Shown piece by piece: positions 32,886 through 40,477 of a DNA stretch of 64,000 nucleotides (position 1 is the first letter of the stretch; every line of letters begins with the position of its first letter). The stretch is taken from contig NZ_CP069533.1 in the NCBI RefSeq assembly GCF_016889765.1, forward strand, positions 2,418,001 through 2,482,000, in the 5' to 3' direction. The DNA comes from Corynebacterium minutissimum. GTDB taxonomy: Bacteria; Actinomycetota; Actinomycetes; Mycobacteriales; Mycobacteriaceae. The position numbers and the translations under genes were made by a program. A model generated the notes under the pieces. That model saw nothing but the letters and a program-made list of their open reading frames with translations. It was not told the DNA's origin and ran no database searches.

Positions 32886-35456
32886 ATGATGCAACTGCAT
32901 TCTGTTGAACTGACAAATGTCCGCGCTGTGGAACACCTGGTGGTTTCGGATTTGCCGGAGACGGGTGTCGTGGTGATTGGCGGCCCAAATGAGGCCGGCA
33001 AGTCCACGTTCGTGGAGGCCATCGACTTTGTTCTGACGGAAAAGCACACGGCGGGATCAAAGAAGATTAAGGCGCTCAAACCCGTGGGCCGTGACGTAGC
33101 GCCCGAGGTCACGCTGGAAGCGACCGTGGGCCCTTATCGCTTCCGGATTCACAAGAGGTGGTTGAAGAAGCGTGCCTCGGAATTGCAGGTGTTGTCTCCG
33201 CGCCCCGGGCAATGGACAGGTGCTGAGGCCGATAATGAGCTCGACCGCATCTTGAGCGAGCACCTTGACCGCGCACTACTCGATGCGCTGTTTGTGCGCC
33301 AGGATGACCAGAATGAGGGCATCGCTGCAGTCGGCATCCCGTCTCTAACTGCCGCACTGGAAGAAGAAACCGGGTCGAGCGCTGTGGCTGAGGATTCCAA
33401 GCTACTCACGCGCATCGAAACTGAGTACACGCAGTACTACACCGCCAAGACGGATAAACCGGCAGGGGAGTACAAGGCTGCTATTGCGGCTTTAGAGGAA
33501 GCGGAGGACGCCCATGCCTCTGCTGAAGCCGCCCTGCGCGAGCTCGATGGCGTGGTGGAGCGCTACGAGGCTGCGGAGCTCAAGCAGAGTGAAGCTGAGG
33601 CCGCCCTGCCTGCTGCCGAAGAGGACTGCGCTCGCCTCGATGCAGAACTTGTCGCGGCACGCGCGGCTCAGGAGAAGGTGAGTGCGCAAGAGGCTGCTGT
33701 TACTCGCGCTGCGGAGGCTTTGATGCGTGCCCAGGAGGATGCCAAGCGCCGACAGACCCTCGTGGAGGAGCACTCCCTCGCGGTCAAGGCCGTTGAGCGT
33801 GCTGCGATGGTTCTAGCGCAGGCAACTGAACGGGCAGACACCGAAGCAGCTGCACGGCTGAAACTCGAAGGAGAACGCGCTGAAGTACAGAAGCGCTATG
33901 ACGCAGTGCGTGAGGAGCGTCAGCGGGCGAGCCGTGCGTGGCAGCGCGCGGAGCACGACGCTTTGGGCACACGCTTAGAAACGTTGAATGCTCTCGAGGA
34001 AACCCTGGCGGTTCGCCGCCGTGAAATGGCCGCAGCACCCGCCATTGCGAACCTTGATGCGCTGGTGGAAGCTGAACGTGAGGTTAGCATTCAGAAGCGC
34101 CTGCGTGCGGCCGCCGCCGCGAAGCTCTATGTCACCGGCTCGGGTGAGATCACGGTGGACGGTGAGCCTCTGGCTCTCGATTCCGGTGAGGAAACCCCGG
34201 TTGAGCTGCACGATGGCACGATGGTGTGCATCGGCGAGGTCACCGCGCGCTATGCCGCCGCTGCCGGCGAATCCGGAGTCGATGGTGTTGAGAAAGCCCA
34301 GGCAGAGCTAGTCCGCCTTCTGGACAACGCTGGCTGCGAGACCGTCGAGGTAGCTCGCGCGGCCCATGAGAAGCACGAGCAGCTTGCTACAGCGCTAGAC
34401 AGCGCTTCCCGTGAGCTGGTTGCTGCCTTGGGTGGTGATGATTTGGGCGAGCTTCGCGCGCGCTTTGAGGCTAGTGCCATCGAAGAACTGGAGACTGCCG
34501 ATGAAAATGACGACGAGCCACGTGAGCTTGCCGTTGTGGAGAAAGAAGAGGAATTGTTGCGCACTCAGCTCGACGAGCTGGACCGTGCGTTGGCTCCCTA
34601 TCGCGAGAACAAAGCTGGGGCGGCTCTCGACGTTGCTCAAGTCCGCGCCGACGAAGCCGAATCGCAGCGTGGCCTCAAGGCCCAGGCCATTGCCGCCGCC
34701 CGCGAGCAGCGTAGTGACGACGACGTTCGCGCCGCCATAGAAAAAGCCCGTTCAGCACAGGCTAACGAGGAAGCCGTCCTTAAAGAGATGTCGGGCGTGG
34801 ATGTTGCCACCGCAGAAACCTTGGCACAAGGCGCACGAACGCACGTTGAGTCGCTTAAAGCCGCGGTGTCTGATGCCAATGGTGAGAAGCGTGAGCTTAC
34901 TGGCCGCATTGAGTTGCACTCCGGTGCGGCCGAAGCACGAGAAAGGGCCGCTGCCGAGCTGGAGATGGCCCGCGAACGCCACGCCGCCACCGAACGCCGG
35001 GCTGAGGCCGCCCGTTATCTACGCATGCTTATGCTGCGCCATCGTGACGCCGCCCGCCAGCGCTATGCGGAGCCTTTTGTCACGGCACTCAATGGTTTGG
35101 CGCGCACCGTCTTTGGCAGCGACGTGGATTTCCACCTGTCAGAAGAACTCAAGGTAGAAACGCGCAGCCGCAATGGCGACACCGTGGATTTTGAGGGCCT
35201 ATCCGGGGGAGCCAAGGAGCAGTTGGGGATTCTGACGCGGTTTGCCATCGCGCAGCTCGTCTCTGGGGATTCCGTGCCCATCATTATTGATGATGCATTG
35301 GGGTCCACCGATTCTTCCCGTCTGCAGCTCATGGCAGCGCTTTTCACTAAGGCGGGAAAGAGTTCCCAGGTCATTGTGTTGACCTGCATGCCTCAGCGTT
35401 ATTCCTGGGTTGGTGGGCGCACCGAGTTGAGCATGGAAAAATTAAAAGGGCTGTAA
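32886..35456 (+). CDS. YhaN/SbcC-like AAA ATPase with coiled coils
   Basis: The 856-residue protein has an N-terminal Walker A (GGPNEAGKST, Lys 39) with RecF/SbcC-type surroundings, and long Ala/Glu/Arg-rich coiled coils at about 195-400 and 480-720. The C-terminal half of the nucleotide-binding domain carries the signature LSGGAKEQ near 770 and Walker B VPIIIDDALGSTD near 800. At the centre, residues about 415-470 look beta-rich, and I see no CxxC zinc hook, unlike SbcC/Rad50. It resembles YhaN (COG4717) and should form an ATP-gated complex with the upstream nuclease. The first or second of two adjacent ATGs is the start. Confidence 0.88.
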   Translation: MMQLHSVELTNVRAVEHLVVSDLPETGVVVIGGPNEAGKSTFVEAIDFVLTEKHTAGSKKIKALKPVGRDVAPEVTLEATVGPYRFRIHKRWLKKRASELQVLSPRPGQWTGAEADNELDRILSEHLDRALLDALFVRQDDQNEGIAAVGIPSLTAALEEETGSSAVAEDSKLLTRIETEYTQYYTAKTDKPAGEYKAAIAALEEAEDAHASAEAALRELDGVVERYEAAELKQSEAEAALPAAEEDCARLDAELVAARAAQEKVSAQEAAVTRAAEALMRAQEDAKRRQTLVEEHSLAVKAVERAAMVLAQATERADTEAAARLKLEGERAEVQKRYDAVREERQRASRAWQRAEHDALGTRLETLNALEETLAVRRREMAAAPAIANLDALVEAEREVSIQKRLRAAAAAKLYVTGSGEITVDGEPLALDSGEETPVELHDGTMVCIGEVTARYAAAAGESGVDGVEKAQAELVRLLDNAGCETVEVARAAHEKHEQLATALDSASRELVAALGGDDLGELRARFEASAIEELETADENDDEPRELAVVEKEEELLRTQLDELDRALAPYRENKAGAALDVAQVRADEAESQRGLKAQAIAAAREQRSDDDVRAAIEKARSAQANEEAVLKEMSGVDVATAETLAQGARTHVESLKAAVSDANGEKRELTGRIELHSGAAEARERAAAELEMARERHAATERRAEAARYLRMLMLRHRDAARQRYAEPFVTALNGLARTVFGSDVDFHLSEELKVETRSRNGDTVDFEGLSGGAKEQLGILTRFAIAQLVSGDSVPIIIDDALGSTDSSRLQLMAALFTKAGKSSQVIVLTCMPQRYSWVGGRTELSMEKLKGL

Positions 35457-35466
35457 CTCCAAAGTG

Positions 35467-35472
35467 TAGGGT
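35467..35472 (+). promoter_or_regulatory. -10 box TAGGGT of a leaderless marR-type transcript
   Basis: TAGGGT ends 7 nt before ATG 35480. No ribosome-binding site is visible. Confidence 0.45.
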
Positions 35473-35479
35473 TGTTGTC

Positions 35480-35989
35480 ATGACTGCGGAAACTCGATGG
35501 CTCAACGAAGAAGAACAAGACCTGTGGCGTCACCTCTTGGCCTGCATCCGCAAGATCAACCGCGGCATGGAGGAGACCCTCTTGGCTTGCGGAGATATCT
35601 CCATGTCTGAGTACTCCGTGCTCGTGTCCCTCTCTGAAGCCCCGAACCACCGCCTGCGTCTGCGTGAACTGTGCTCGGAGCTGGAGTGGGATCGCTCCCG
35701 CGCCTCGCACCAAATCACGCGGATGGAAAAACGTGGTCTCGTGTCCAAAGAAAAATGCGAAGGCGATGCCAGGGGAGTCGAGGTCGTTATCACGCGACTC
35801 GGCTTTAAGCGGCTTCGAGCATCCGTACCGGAACACGTGGAGTCCGTTCGCCGCATGGTCTTTGACCACCTCGATTCCGCAGATGCCCCAGCGCTCCTGC
35901 GGTTTTGTGAGGGCGTGTTAGCAGAGAATAACTTGCCCGGTTATAAGGACTTCGTCCCCGACGAGCTCCTGCGCGGAAGTCGCTCTTAA
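35480..35989 (+). CDS. MarR-family transcriptional regulator
   Basis: The 169-residue protein has the MarR winged-helix fold. The recognition region is RLRELCSELEWDRSRASHQITRMEKRGLV (spread over residues 57-87), followed by the wing (CEGDARGVEVVITRLG). The C-terminal helices would form the dimer. MarR proteins respond to small aromatic compounds, antibiotics or oxidants. No obvious target is adjacent. It starts 24 nt after the YhaN-like gene but seems to have its own promoter, so a functional link is uncertain. Confidence 0.88.
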   Translation: MTAETRWLNEEEQDLWRHLLACIRKINRGMEETLLACGDISMSEYSVLVSLSEAPNHRLRLRELCSELEWDRSRASHQITRMEKRGLVSKEKCEGDARGVEVVITRLGFKRLRASVPEHVESVRRMVFDHLDSADAPALLRFCEGVLAENNLPGYKDFVPDELLRGSRS

Positions 35990-36055
35990 GATCGAGCGAT
36001 TCACGGGTACAGTGGGCCCAGACCGCATTCTCACCAGGAGGTGTATCCCCACATC

Positions 36056-36349
36056 ATGATGGGACAAGAACTATTCGAGCACCCGAAACGCCAATACGCT
36101 CAGTACCGCATTGAAGCGCTGGAGGAGTTGAGCGCGCAGGTGGGCCCAGTGGAGGACGTTGACGAGCTGAGCGATGAACAGGCCGCGGCTTTAGAGCAGG
36201 CTCTGGAACAGCATCCAGAAAGCGCTGTGACCTTCGATGAGCTTTCACAGCAATGGATTGTTGGCGCTGAAGATGACATCAATCGCATGTTCCACGACCG
36301 CGAAGAATTCATCGAGGCGTTGGAGAATAACGAGGATCCTGGGGTCTAG
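36056..36349 (+). CDS. Small acidic hypothetical protein, 97 residues
   Basis: No family is recognised. The product is acidic and helical (EALEELSAQ..EDVDELSDEQAAALEQALEQ) and ends with a Glu/Asp-rich stretch. AGGAGG at 36036-36041 lies 14 nt before ATG 36056, an unusually long gap. A GTG at 36041 is closer but overlaps the signal, and ATG 36059 is also possible, so the start is uncertain. TACAGT at 36008-36013 is a plausible -10 box. It contains neither signal peptide nor membrane span. Confidence 0.65.
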   Translation: MMGQELFEHPKRQYAQYRIEALEELSAQVGPVEDVDELSDEQAAALEQALEQHPESAVTFDELSQQWIVGAEDDINRMFHDREEFIEALENNEDPGV

Positions 36350-36417
36350 CTCACACACGGTGTCAAACTTCTGACGGATAGCCGCTGAAAATCTGCGTAT
36401 AACTACGGCCGGTACTG

Positions 36418-36508
36418 TATAACCTGCTAACATACTCTGTGTTAATGGGCGAGCGTCCCTCAGCTGTGAGGGAGAAGACTCCAGCATGAGCTCCTCGGAG
36501 AGGGAGCT
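36418..36508 (+). promoter_or_regulatory. Promoter and structured leader of a small membrane protein gene
   Basis: TGTATAAC (36416-36423) is an extended -10 box. The expected leader of nearly 100 nt has two hairpins, TCCCTCA-gctg-TGAGGGA (36456-36473) and AGCTCC..GGAGCT (36489-36508), the second ending just before the ribosome-binding site AAAGGA at 36514-36519. It matches no riboswitch class I know. Confidence 0.45.
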
Positions 36509-36525
36509 AAGTGAAAGGATTGAAC

Positions 36526-36735
36526 ATGATCAACCAGCGCGATTTGGCTCAGGAAGAGCGCGAGGCTGCCGCACGCGACAAGGCTGACGGTTGGGTATCC
36601 GTCTTCGTTCAGTGGATTCCCTTGATGCTCATCTCCGTGGTTATTCTGACCGCCCTTTTCTTCGGTATGTACTACATCGAGCACGGTACCTTGGACATCA
36701 CGCAGGAGATCGTGAACCCGTTCATCACTCAGTAA
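36526..36735 (+). CDS. Small single-span membrane protein, 69 residues
   Basis: From ATG 36526, preceded by AAAGGA, the product has a charged N-terminal 20 residues (RDLAQEEREAAARDKADG), one membrane span at about 24-48 (VFVQWIPLMLISVVILTALF), and a short polar C-terminus. It has no recognised function. The orientation is probably N-terminus inside. A structured leader precedes it and a strong terminator follows, so it is a one-gene unit. Confidence 0.7.
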   Translation: MINQRDLAQEEREAAARDKADGWVSVFVQWIPLMLISVVILTALFFGMYYIEHGTLDITQEIVNPFITQ

Positions 36736-36800
36736 CGCGAACGGACGCGCGGACGCTGTAAAGCCTCCGCAGCCCGTGGTGCAGTAGCCACGGCACCAAC

Positions 36801-36843
36801 AAAGCCCCGGCAGCTCAATCGCAGAAGCTGCTGGGGCTTTTTC
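36801..36843 (+). terminator. Rho-independent terminator
   Basis: AAAGCCCCGGCAGCT (36801-36815) pairs with AGCTGCTGGGGCTTT (36826-36840), with one mismatch, and a T-run follows. It can also serve the convergent gene. Confidence 0.9.
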
Positions 36844-36882
36844 ATACCCGTTTGCCATGCGGCCATGCCGCTAGCACGCTGG

Positions 36883-37245
36883 CTAATCGATGGGAGCCAC
36901 GCGAACACGGTTACCGTCGGGATCAGCAACGACAAACGTTGTGCCGAAGACATCCTCGTGCGGTTCTTCAAGGACCTCTACGCCTGTGGCCGTCCAGTTG
37001 TTGTAAACCTTAAGTACTTCGTCCTTGTCCACATTGAGGCAGACTTCCGAGGTACGCGTCGGGGCAGAGGAGAGTGCTTGGCTCTCGCCGCTCCACACAG
37101 CGAGTGAAACGCCATCGCCTAGGTCGAAGGTGACGTAGCGGGGTGAGGTGAAGTCAACCGTGAGTCCAAGATGCTGTGAATAGAACTCAACGGATTTCTC
37201 GACGTTGCTGGCATAAACAATGAAGACGATTTCACGGTTCGACAT
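36883..37245 (-). CDS. VOC/glyoxalase-fold protein
   Basis: The 120-residue protein has the single vicinal-oxygen-chelate layout: an N-terminal beta-alpha unit (IVFIVYASNVEKSVEFYSQH), the pattern YVTFDLGDGVSLAVW, and the C-terminal signature FVVADPDGNRVRVAP. The family includes glyoxalases, bleomycin-binding proteins and dioxygenases. Key metal residues are not obvious, so a binding or resistance role is as likely as catalysis. ATG 37245 is chosen because TAAAAT lies 7 nt before it. The longer frame to 37317 has no support. Confidence 0.8.
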   Translation of the reverse strand: MSNREIVFIVYASNVEKSVEFYSQHLGLTVDFTSPRYVTFDLGDGVSLAVWSGESQALSSAPTRTSEVCLNVDKDEVLKVYNNWTATGVEVLEEPHEDVFGTTFVVADPDGNRVRVAPID

Positions 37246-37247
37246 GC

Positions 37248-37259
37248 GTAAAATTTTAC
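37248..37259. promoter_or_regulatory. Palindromic -10 region GTAAAATTTTAC
   Basis: The perfect 12-bp palindrome supplies TAAAAT 7 nt before the VOC-gene start on the minus strand. By symmetry it also gives TAAAAT 7 nt before an ATG at 37261 on the plus strand, which opens a frame of only 10 codons. Confidence 0.45.
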
Positions 37260-37340
37260 CTATGAACGACAATCTCCGCATTCGACAAGATTGAAGAAAC
37301 CGACTCCGGTGATGCTCCACGAGGCTGGAACGCTTCTAAC

Positions 37341-37346
37341 TACCCT
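37341..37346 (+). promoter_or_regulatory. -10 box TACCCT of a possible leaderless transcript
   Basis: TACCCT ends 8 nt before ATG 37355 and no ribosome-binding site is present. Confidence 0.35.
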
Positions 37347-37354
37347 TGAGAACC

Positions 37355-37804
37355 ATGAGTGACAACGTCTATGTGCGCTTTCTCAATGGCCCGCTCCAGT
37401 GGCTCGGTATCGTCGTTGGCCTCGCAGTTGTGACAGCGCTTCTGCCAACAATGGTTAATTCCACGTGGGTAGCTATCCTTTTTGGCGCAGTGGTTATCGT
37501 GGCAACGTTGGCCTGCATTGTGATGCGGGTGAAGATCGTCGTGAGCGACGACGGCGTGACGGCTTCCGTCTTGGGCTTGTTTTCAAAGACGATTTCCCTC
37601 AAGGACATCACCGGTGTCAGCGTCGGTCCGGAGACAGGACTGAAAGAAGGCGCAGGTCCACGCGTGGTCGATGGTTCATCGGCCTATATCGTTTCCGGGC
37701 CCACCGTGTGTATCGAGCAAGGAGCCTCCTCTTTTATCGCCTCAGCCAAGAACCCAGAGGAGGTTGTTGCAGACATTCAGGCGCGCCTTGCGCGTGCGGC
37801 TTAG
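37355..37804 (+). CDS. Membrane protein with PH-like soluble domain
   Basis: The 149-residue product has two membrane spans (about 13-33 and 38-58), then a soluble domain of about 90 residues with alternating beta strands (VKIVVSDDGVTASVL, ISLKDITGVSVG) and a final helix (NPEEVVADIQARL). This resembles the bacterial PH-like domains found in small actinobacterial membrane proteins. The function is unknown. I chose ATG 37355 over the in-frame 37346 because of the -10 box spacing. The intergenic hairpin element begins 27 nt after its stop. Confidence 0.7.
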   Translation: MSDNVYVRFLNGPLQWLGIVVGLAVVTALLPTMVNSTWVAILFGAVVIVATLACIVMRVKIVVSDDGVTASVLGLFSKTISLKDITGVSVGPETGLKEGAGPRVVDGSSAYIVSGPTVCIEQGASSFIASAKNPEEVVADIQARLARAA

Positions 37805-37831
37805 GCGAAAAGGACGTTAGCGAGGATGGTT

Positions 37832-37913
37832 CTCCTCATAAGGTTTGTTTGGGCCCAAACGAACCATATGAGGAGGGGAGGAAGGTTCGTTTGCCCCCAG
37901 GGGAACCTTGTGA
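37832..37913. repeat. Intergenic multi-hairpin element with a 44-bp palindrome
   Basis: Positions 37832-37875 form a 44-bp palindrome with only two mismatched pairs (CTCCTCATA at one end, TATGAGGAG at the other, TTTGGGCCCAAA at the centre). It is followed by AAGGTTC..GAACCTT (37882-37909). The core ACCATATGAG/ACCTTATGAG/ACCTTGTGAG appears three times and also occurs in the element at 20938. It is probably a dispersed intergenic repeat, perhaps acting as terminator. Confidence 0.7.
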
Positions 37914-37997
37914 GTAGTGCCTTATGACTGGAACCATCTTGATGTGGTGTTAGGGGGTGTGACGGCTATGGGAAGGCACCGGACCTATGCATCAAAA

Positions 37998-38011
37998 AGT
38001 GCCCCTGACAG
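37998..38011. repeat. 14-bp copy of the tRNA-Arg 3' end
   Basis: AGTGCCCCTGACAG here repeats 38539-38552, which contains the last 12 nt of tRNA-Arg, in the same orientation 541 bp away. It could be a former attachment site. Confidence 0.55.
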
Positions 38012-38394
38012 TGTCCGGTTCGGAGACATCGTTTCGCATGTCTCATGAGACTGTTCCGGTAGAAAGCCCTGAAGCCACAACTGCCCAGACACGACGAAAA
38101 GCGATGTCTCAAGACATCGATCCTCTGAGGCTTTCCACACCAAAGTGACGACTGCCAAAAATCCGCTCGTGTGAGGCCCAGCTCGGTTGCTTTTAGCGCT
38201 TTCAGGAGCAGTTCTAGGAGTGTGTCTCAAACTATGAACGACAACTGAGGTCGGAACTAGGTCTCAGTTATCGTGCATACGGGCACGATCTTGGGCCGCA
38301 CAGTTGCCTGTACTGAGGAGTATCCGTGACGATGCGGCTAGCCGATTTCCGAGCTCTAGTCCACAGCCCCGGGGTCTCACACAACTGTCACTGT

Positions 38395-38453
38395 CATTCA
38401 CGGTAGATAGCGGCTAAAAATTACAGGATTCTGGCCCTTATCTACCGTGAATG
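38395..38453. repeat. Stem-loop with perfect 15-bp arms
   Basis: CATTCACGGTAGATA (38395-38409) and TATCTACCGTGAATG (38439-38453) pair perfectly around a 29-nt loop. It has no T-run and no adjacent gene, so a terminator role is not obvious. Confidence 0.75.
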
Positions 38454-38494
38454 TGGCCGTTAGCCTAAATGTTGGCCTCGGCTCCGAAAACGAA

Positions 38495-38533
38495 AAGTCT
38501 CGAGACACCGACCGGAACGATGTCTCGAGACTT
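38495..38533 (-). terminator. Terminator of tRNA-Arg
   Basis: Arms at 38495-38507 and 38521-38533 (AAGTCTCGAGACA and its complement) pair perfectly over 13 bp. On the minus strand they start 7 nt after the tRNA 3' end and are followed by a T-rich run (TTCGTTTTC). Confidence 0.8.
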
Positions 38534-38540
38534 CACAGAG

Positions 38541-38614
38541 TGCCCCTGACAGGGATCGAACCTGCGACCTTCGGTACCGGAAACCGATGCTCTAATCCGC
38601 TGAGCTACAAGGGC
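38541..38614 (-). tRNA. tRNA-Arg (anticodon CCG)
   Basis: The 74 nt fold as a complete cloverleaf: acceptor arms GCCCTTG / CAGGGGC, D arm GCTC..GAGC, anticodon stem TCGGT / ACCGA with loop TTCCGGT (anticodon CCG), and T arm GCAGG-TTCGATC-CCTGT. The discriminator is A and CCA is not encoded. It reads CGG codons. A terminator follows directly. Confidence 0.95.
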
Positions 38615-38732
38615 ATCGCTGGCGAAATGCCAACGATGCGATTCTAGCGCATAGGGGTGAGCGCCTAGAAATTGGCTCGCGCAGTGAGTAGCCCTTGAAA
38701 GGTGCGGCTGGTGAGGTGATGCGGTGAGGTGC

Positions 38733-40358
38733 TTACTGCTCGAAATAGCCGGGGGCGTCGGTGGTGCTGACGTGGCCGGTGCGCAGGTACTCCATGACGA
38801 TGTCATCGACGGCACCGTTGCCGGTGGCGAACTGGCCGTGGCCCGGACCATGCACCGTGACGATCTGGGAGCGCATGGCGTCTGACATACCGCGGAAATC
38901 GCTATACGGCGTTAAGGGATCGCCGGTAGCTTGAAGCTGGAGGGGCGGGGTGGTGAGGCGGGAGCCGTCGAGAAGCACAGGCGTCGTTATAGGTTCGCGC
39001 CCGCCGCAGAACTGTCCAGAGCGGAATTGGTTGTTCTGTACCGTGAATGGATCCTTGGTGACGAAAGCGTCCCACAGAAACGCCGCGCCATAACCGAATT
39101 CGTGGGCCGAGTAGGTTTCATTGCACAGCACAAGGTTGGTGGTAAAGCCTTGCGCGCGGCCGGAAGCGTCCGTGGGGAGGGAGTCTGTGGTCTGAGCATT
39201 ACCGAGGTCAATGGTCTCGATTCCGGCGATGTGATGGGCTGCCGTCTCCCACGAACTTGGGTAGGGCAGGATCGTTGCAGCGATCTGTAGCGTTGGGGAG
39301 TTCGACTGGCTGGCACCAAGGTTTCGGAGTTGGTCGAAGAGGTTCTCCAGTTGGACGCGCAGTGGGTTCGTCGCGGTTATGACTTCAGCACCACGTTGGC
39401 CGGTAAAGGCCAGGGGAGCAGGCAGGTCTTCGGTGCTAGCAGCAGGCGGATGTGCAGTGGGGCGCACACCGGATTCGGCCCTAACCTTGTCTGCCCAGTG
39501 TTCATATACCTGCAGGGGAGTTGTGCCCAGGTGATATGTGGCGTCGTTCGCTGCGATGTAGCCGAAGAAGTCAGCGAGAGCCCGTGTGGTGCCTCGTTGC
39601 TGGCTGGCGGCCTGACGGTTCAGCGACGCAGACGGGGTGTAGCCGGAATCAAGAACGACGCGGTCGGTGTGCTCCGGAAAGAACGTGGCGTAGGTGGAGG
39701 CCACCAAGGTGCCGTAGGAAACACCAGAGGCGATGATCGTCTCCGTACCCAAGGCGGCGCGGACCTGCTCCCAATCACGGGCGACGTTTGCCGTGGTCAT
39801 GGAATCGGCATAGCCAGGGAAGGACTGTTCGCAGGCATCGCGGATCAGCTGGCCAAAGTGTGTGAACTGACCCGTACCCTCGGCGTCTTCGACAACGGAG
39901 CTGTCACAGTCAAGGGGCGTGGAAAAGCGTAAACCCCGGGACTGTACACCCACCATGTCGTAGTGCGTAGTGAGTTCCTCGGGCCAGAGAAAACTGGAGA
40001 TAGCCGCCAAGGCATCACCGCCGGGGCCACCAGGGTTGATGAAGATTGTGCCGCGGGACTGTGCGGTGGCAGGACGGCGCACGAATCCGACCTGGATGCT
40101 GCCGCGCTCGGGGGCATCGTAGAAAGTAGGCACGGTGATGTGACCGCACTCGGCGCCAGGTGCATCGACGTCCGCAGGGCATGGTACCCAATCGATGGTT
40201 GGGGTGCCTGCGGGCGCGGGGGTTGAGGAAGGGCCGACAGCGGTGTTTGGTGCGGCAGTGGCTGGTGTACTGATTACGAGTCCAACACAACCGAGTAGTG
40301 CGGCGGCGAGCGTGGCGGTCACCGCGCGAGCTGAGTCGAAAACGTGAGAAAGGCGCAT
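38733..40358 (-). CDS. Secreted alpha/beta hydrolase, tripeptidyl-aminopeptidase type
   Basis: The 541-residue protein begins with a signal peptide (MRLSHVFDSARAVTATLAAA to about TPATAAP, residue 36). The catalytic domain shows NPGGPGG (oxyanion hole), nucleophile GVSYGT, Asp in ATGDPLTPY and His in VHGPGHGQF. This is the pattern of the actinobacterial tripeptidyl aminopeptidase family, which removes short peptides from protein N-termini outside the cell. Cys residues in the lid region probably form disulfides. It is a paralogue of the next gene upstream, with the same MRLS start and promoter arms. AAGGAG precedes the ATG. Confidence 0.9.
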   Translation of the reverse strand: MRLSHVFDSARAVTATLAAALLGCVGLVISTPATAAPNTAVGPSSTPAPAGTPTIDWVPCPADVDAPGAECGHITVPTFYDAPERGSIQVGFVRRPATAQSRGTIFINPGGPGGDALAAISSFLWPEELTTHYDMVGVQSRGLRFSTPLDCDSSVVEDAEGTGQFTHFGQLIRDACEQSFPGYADSMTTANVARDWEQVRAALGTETIIASGVSYGTLVASTYATFFPEHTDRVVLDSGYTPSASLNRQAASQQRGTTRALADFFGYIAANDATYHLGTTPLQVYEHWADKVRAESGVRPTAHPPAASTEDLPAPLAFTGQRGAEVITATNPLRVQLENLFDQLRNLGASQSNSPTLQIAATILPYPSSWETAAHHIAGIETIDLGNAQTTDSLPTDASGRAQGFTTNLVLCNETYSAHEFGYGAAFLWDAFVTKDPFTVQNNQFRSGQFCGGREPITTPVLLDGSRLTTPPLQLQATGDPLTPYSDFRGMSDAMRSQIVTVHGPGHGQFATGNGAVDDIVMEYLRTGHVSTTDAPGYFEQ

Positions 40359-40403
40359 AACAGAACTCCTTGCCGGTCTGGCTACAGTTCTAGTTTATGC
40401 GCC
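40352..40403 (-). promoter_or_regulatory. Promoter/leader of hydrolase 1 flanked by GGCGCATA/TATGCGCC
   Basis: GGCGCATA at 40352-40359 covers the start codon and TATGCGCC at 40396-40403 lies upstream. With neighbouring bases (GTTCT/AGAAC) the arms reach about 15 bp. On the minus strand the upstream arm overlaps TAAACT, a probable -10 box. AAGGAG lies between. Confidence 0.55.
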
Positions 40404-40477
40404 TTGAGCAGTGCTTTTTCTCAGGTTTGACCTCTGCGTGCGAGGCTATGTGTAACCTCACACGCCAACTGCGTGCC

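Larger units (their letters stand above)
37914..38494. other. Gene-free region with several hairpins next to tRNA-Arg
   Basis: I find no convincing gene. Hairpins occur at 38022-38043 (GAGACAT..ATGTCTC), near 38106-38121 (GATGTCT-CA-AGACATC), at 38243-38269 (AACTGAG..CTCAGTT) and at 38395-38453. A 14-bp copy of the tRNA 3' end lies at 37998-38011. An open frame of 81 codons on the minus strand (37985-38230) has no ribosome-binding site and no protein-like composition. The region may be the remnant of an inserted element. Confidence 0.5.

Noticed and set aside
37985..38230. Minus-strand frame of 81 codons in the tRNA flank
   Set aside because: It has no ribosome-binding site and its sequence is interrupted by hairpins typical of noncoding DNA.
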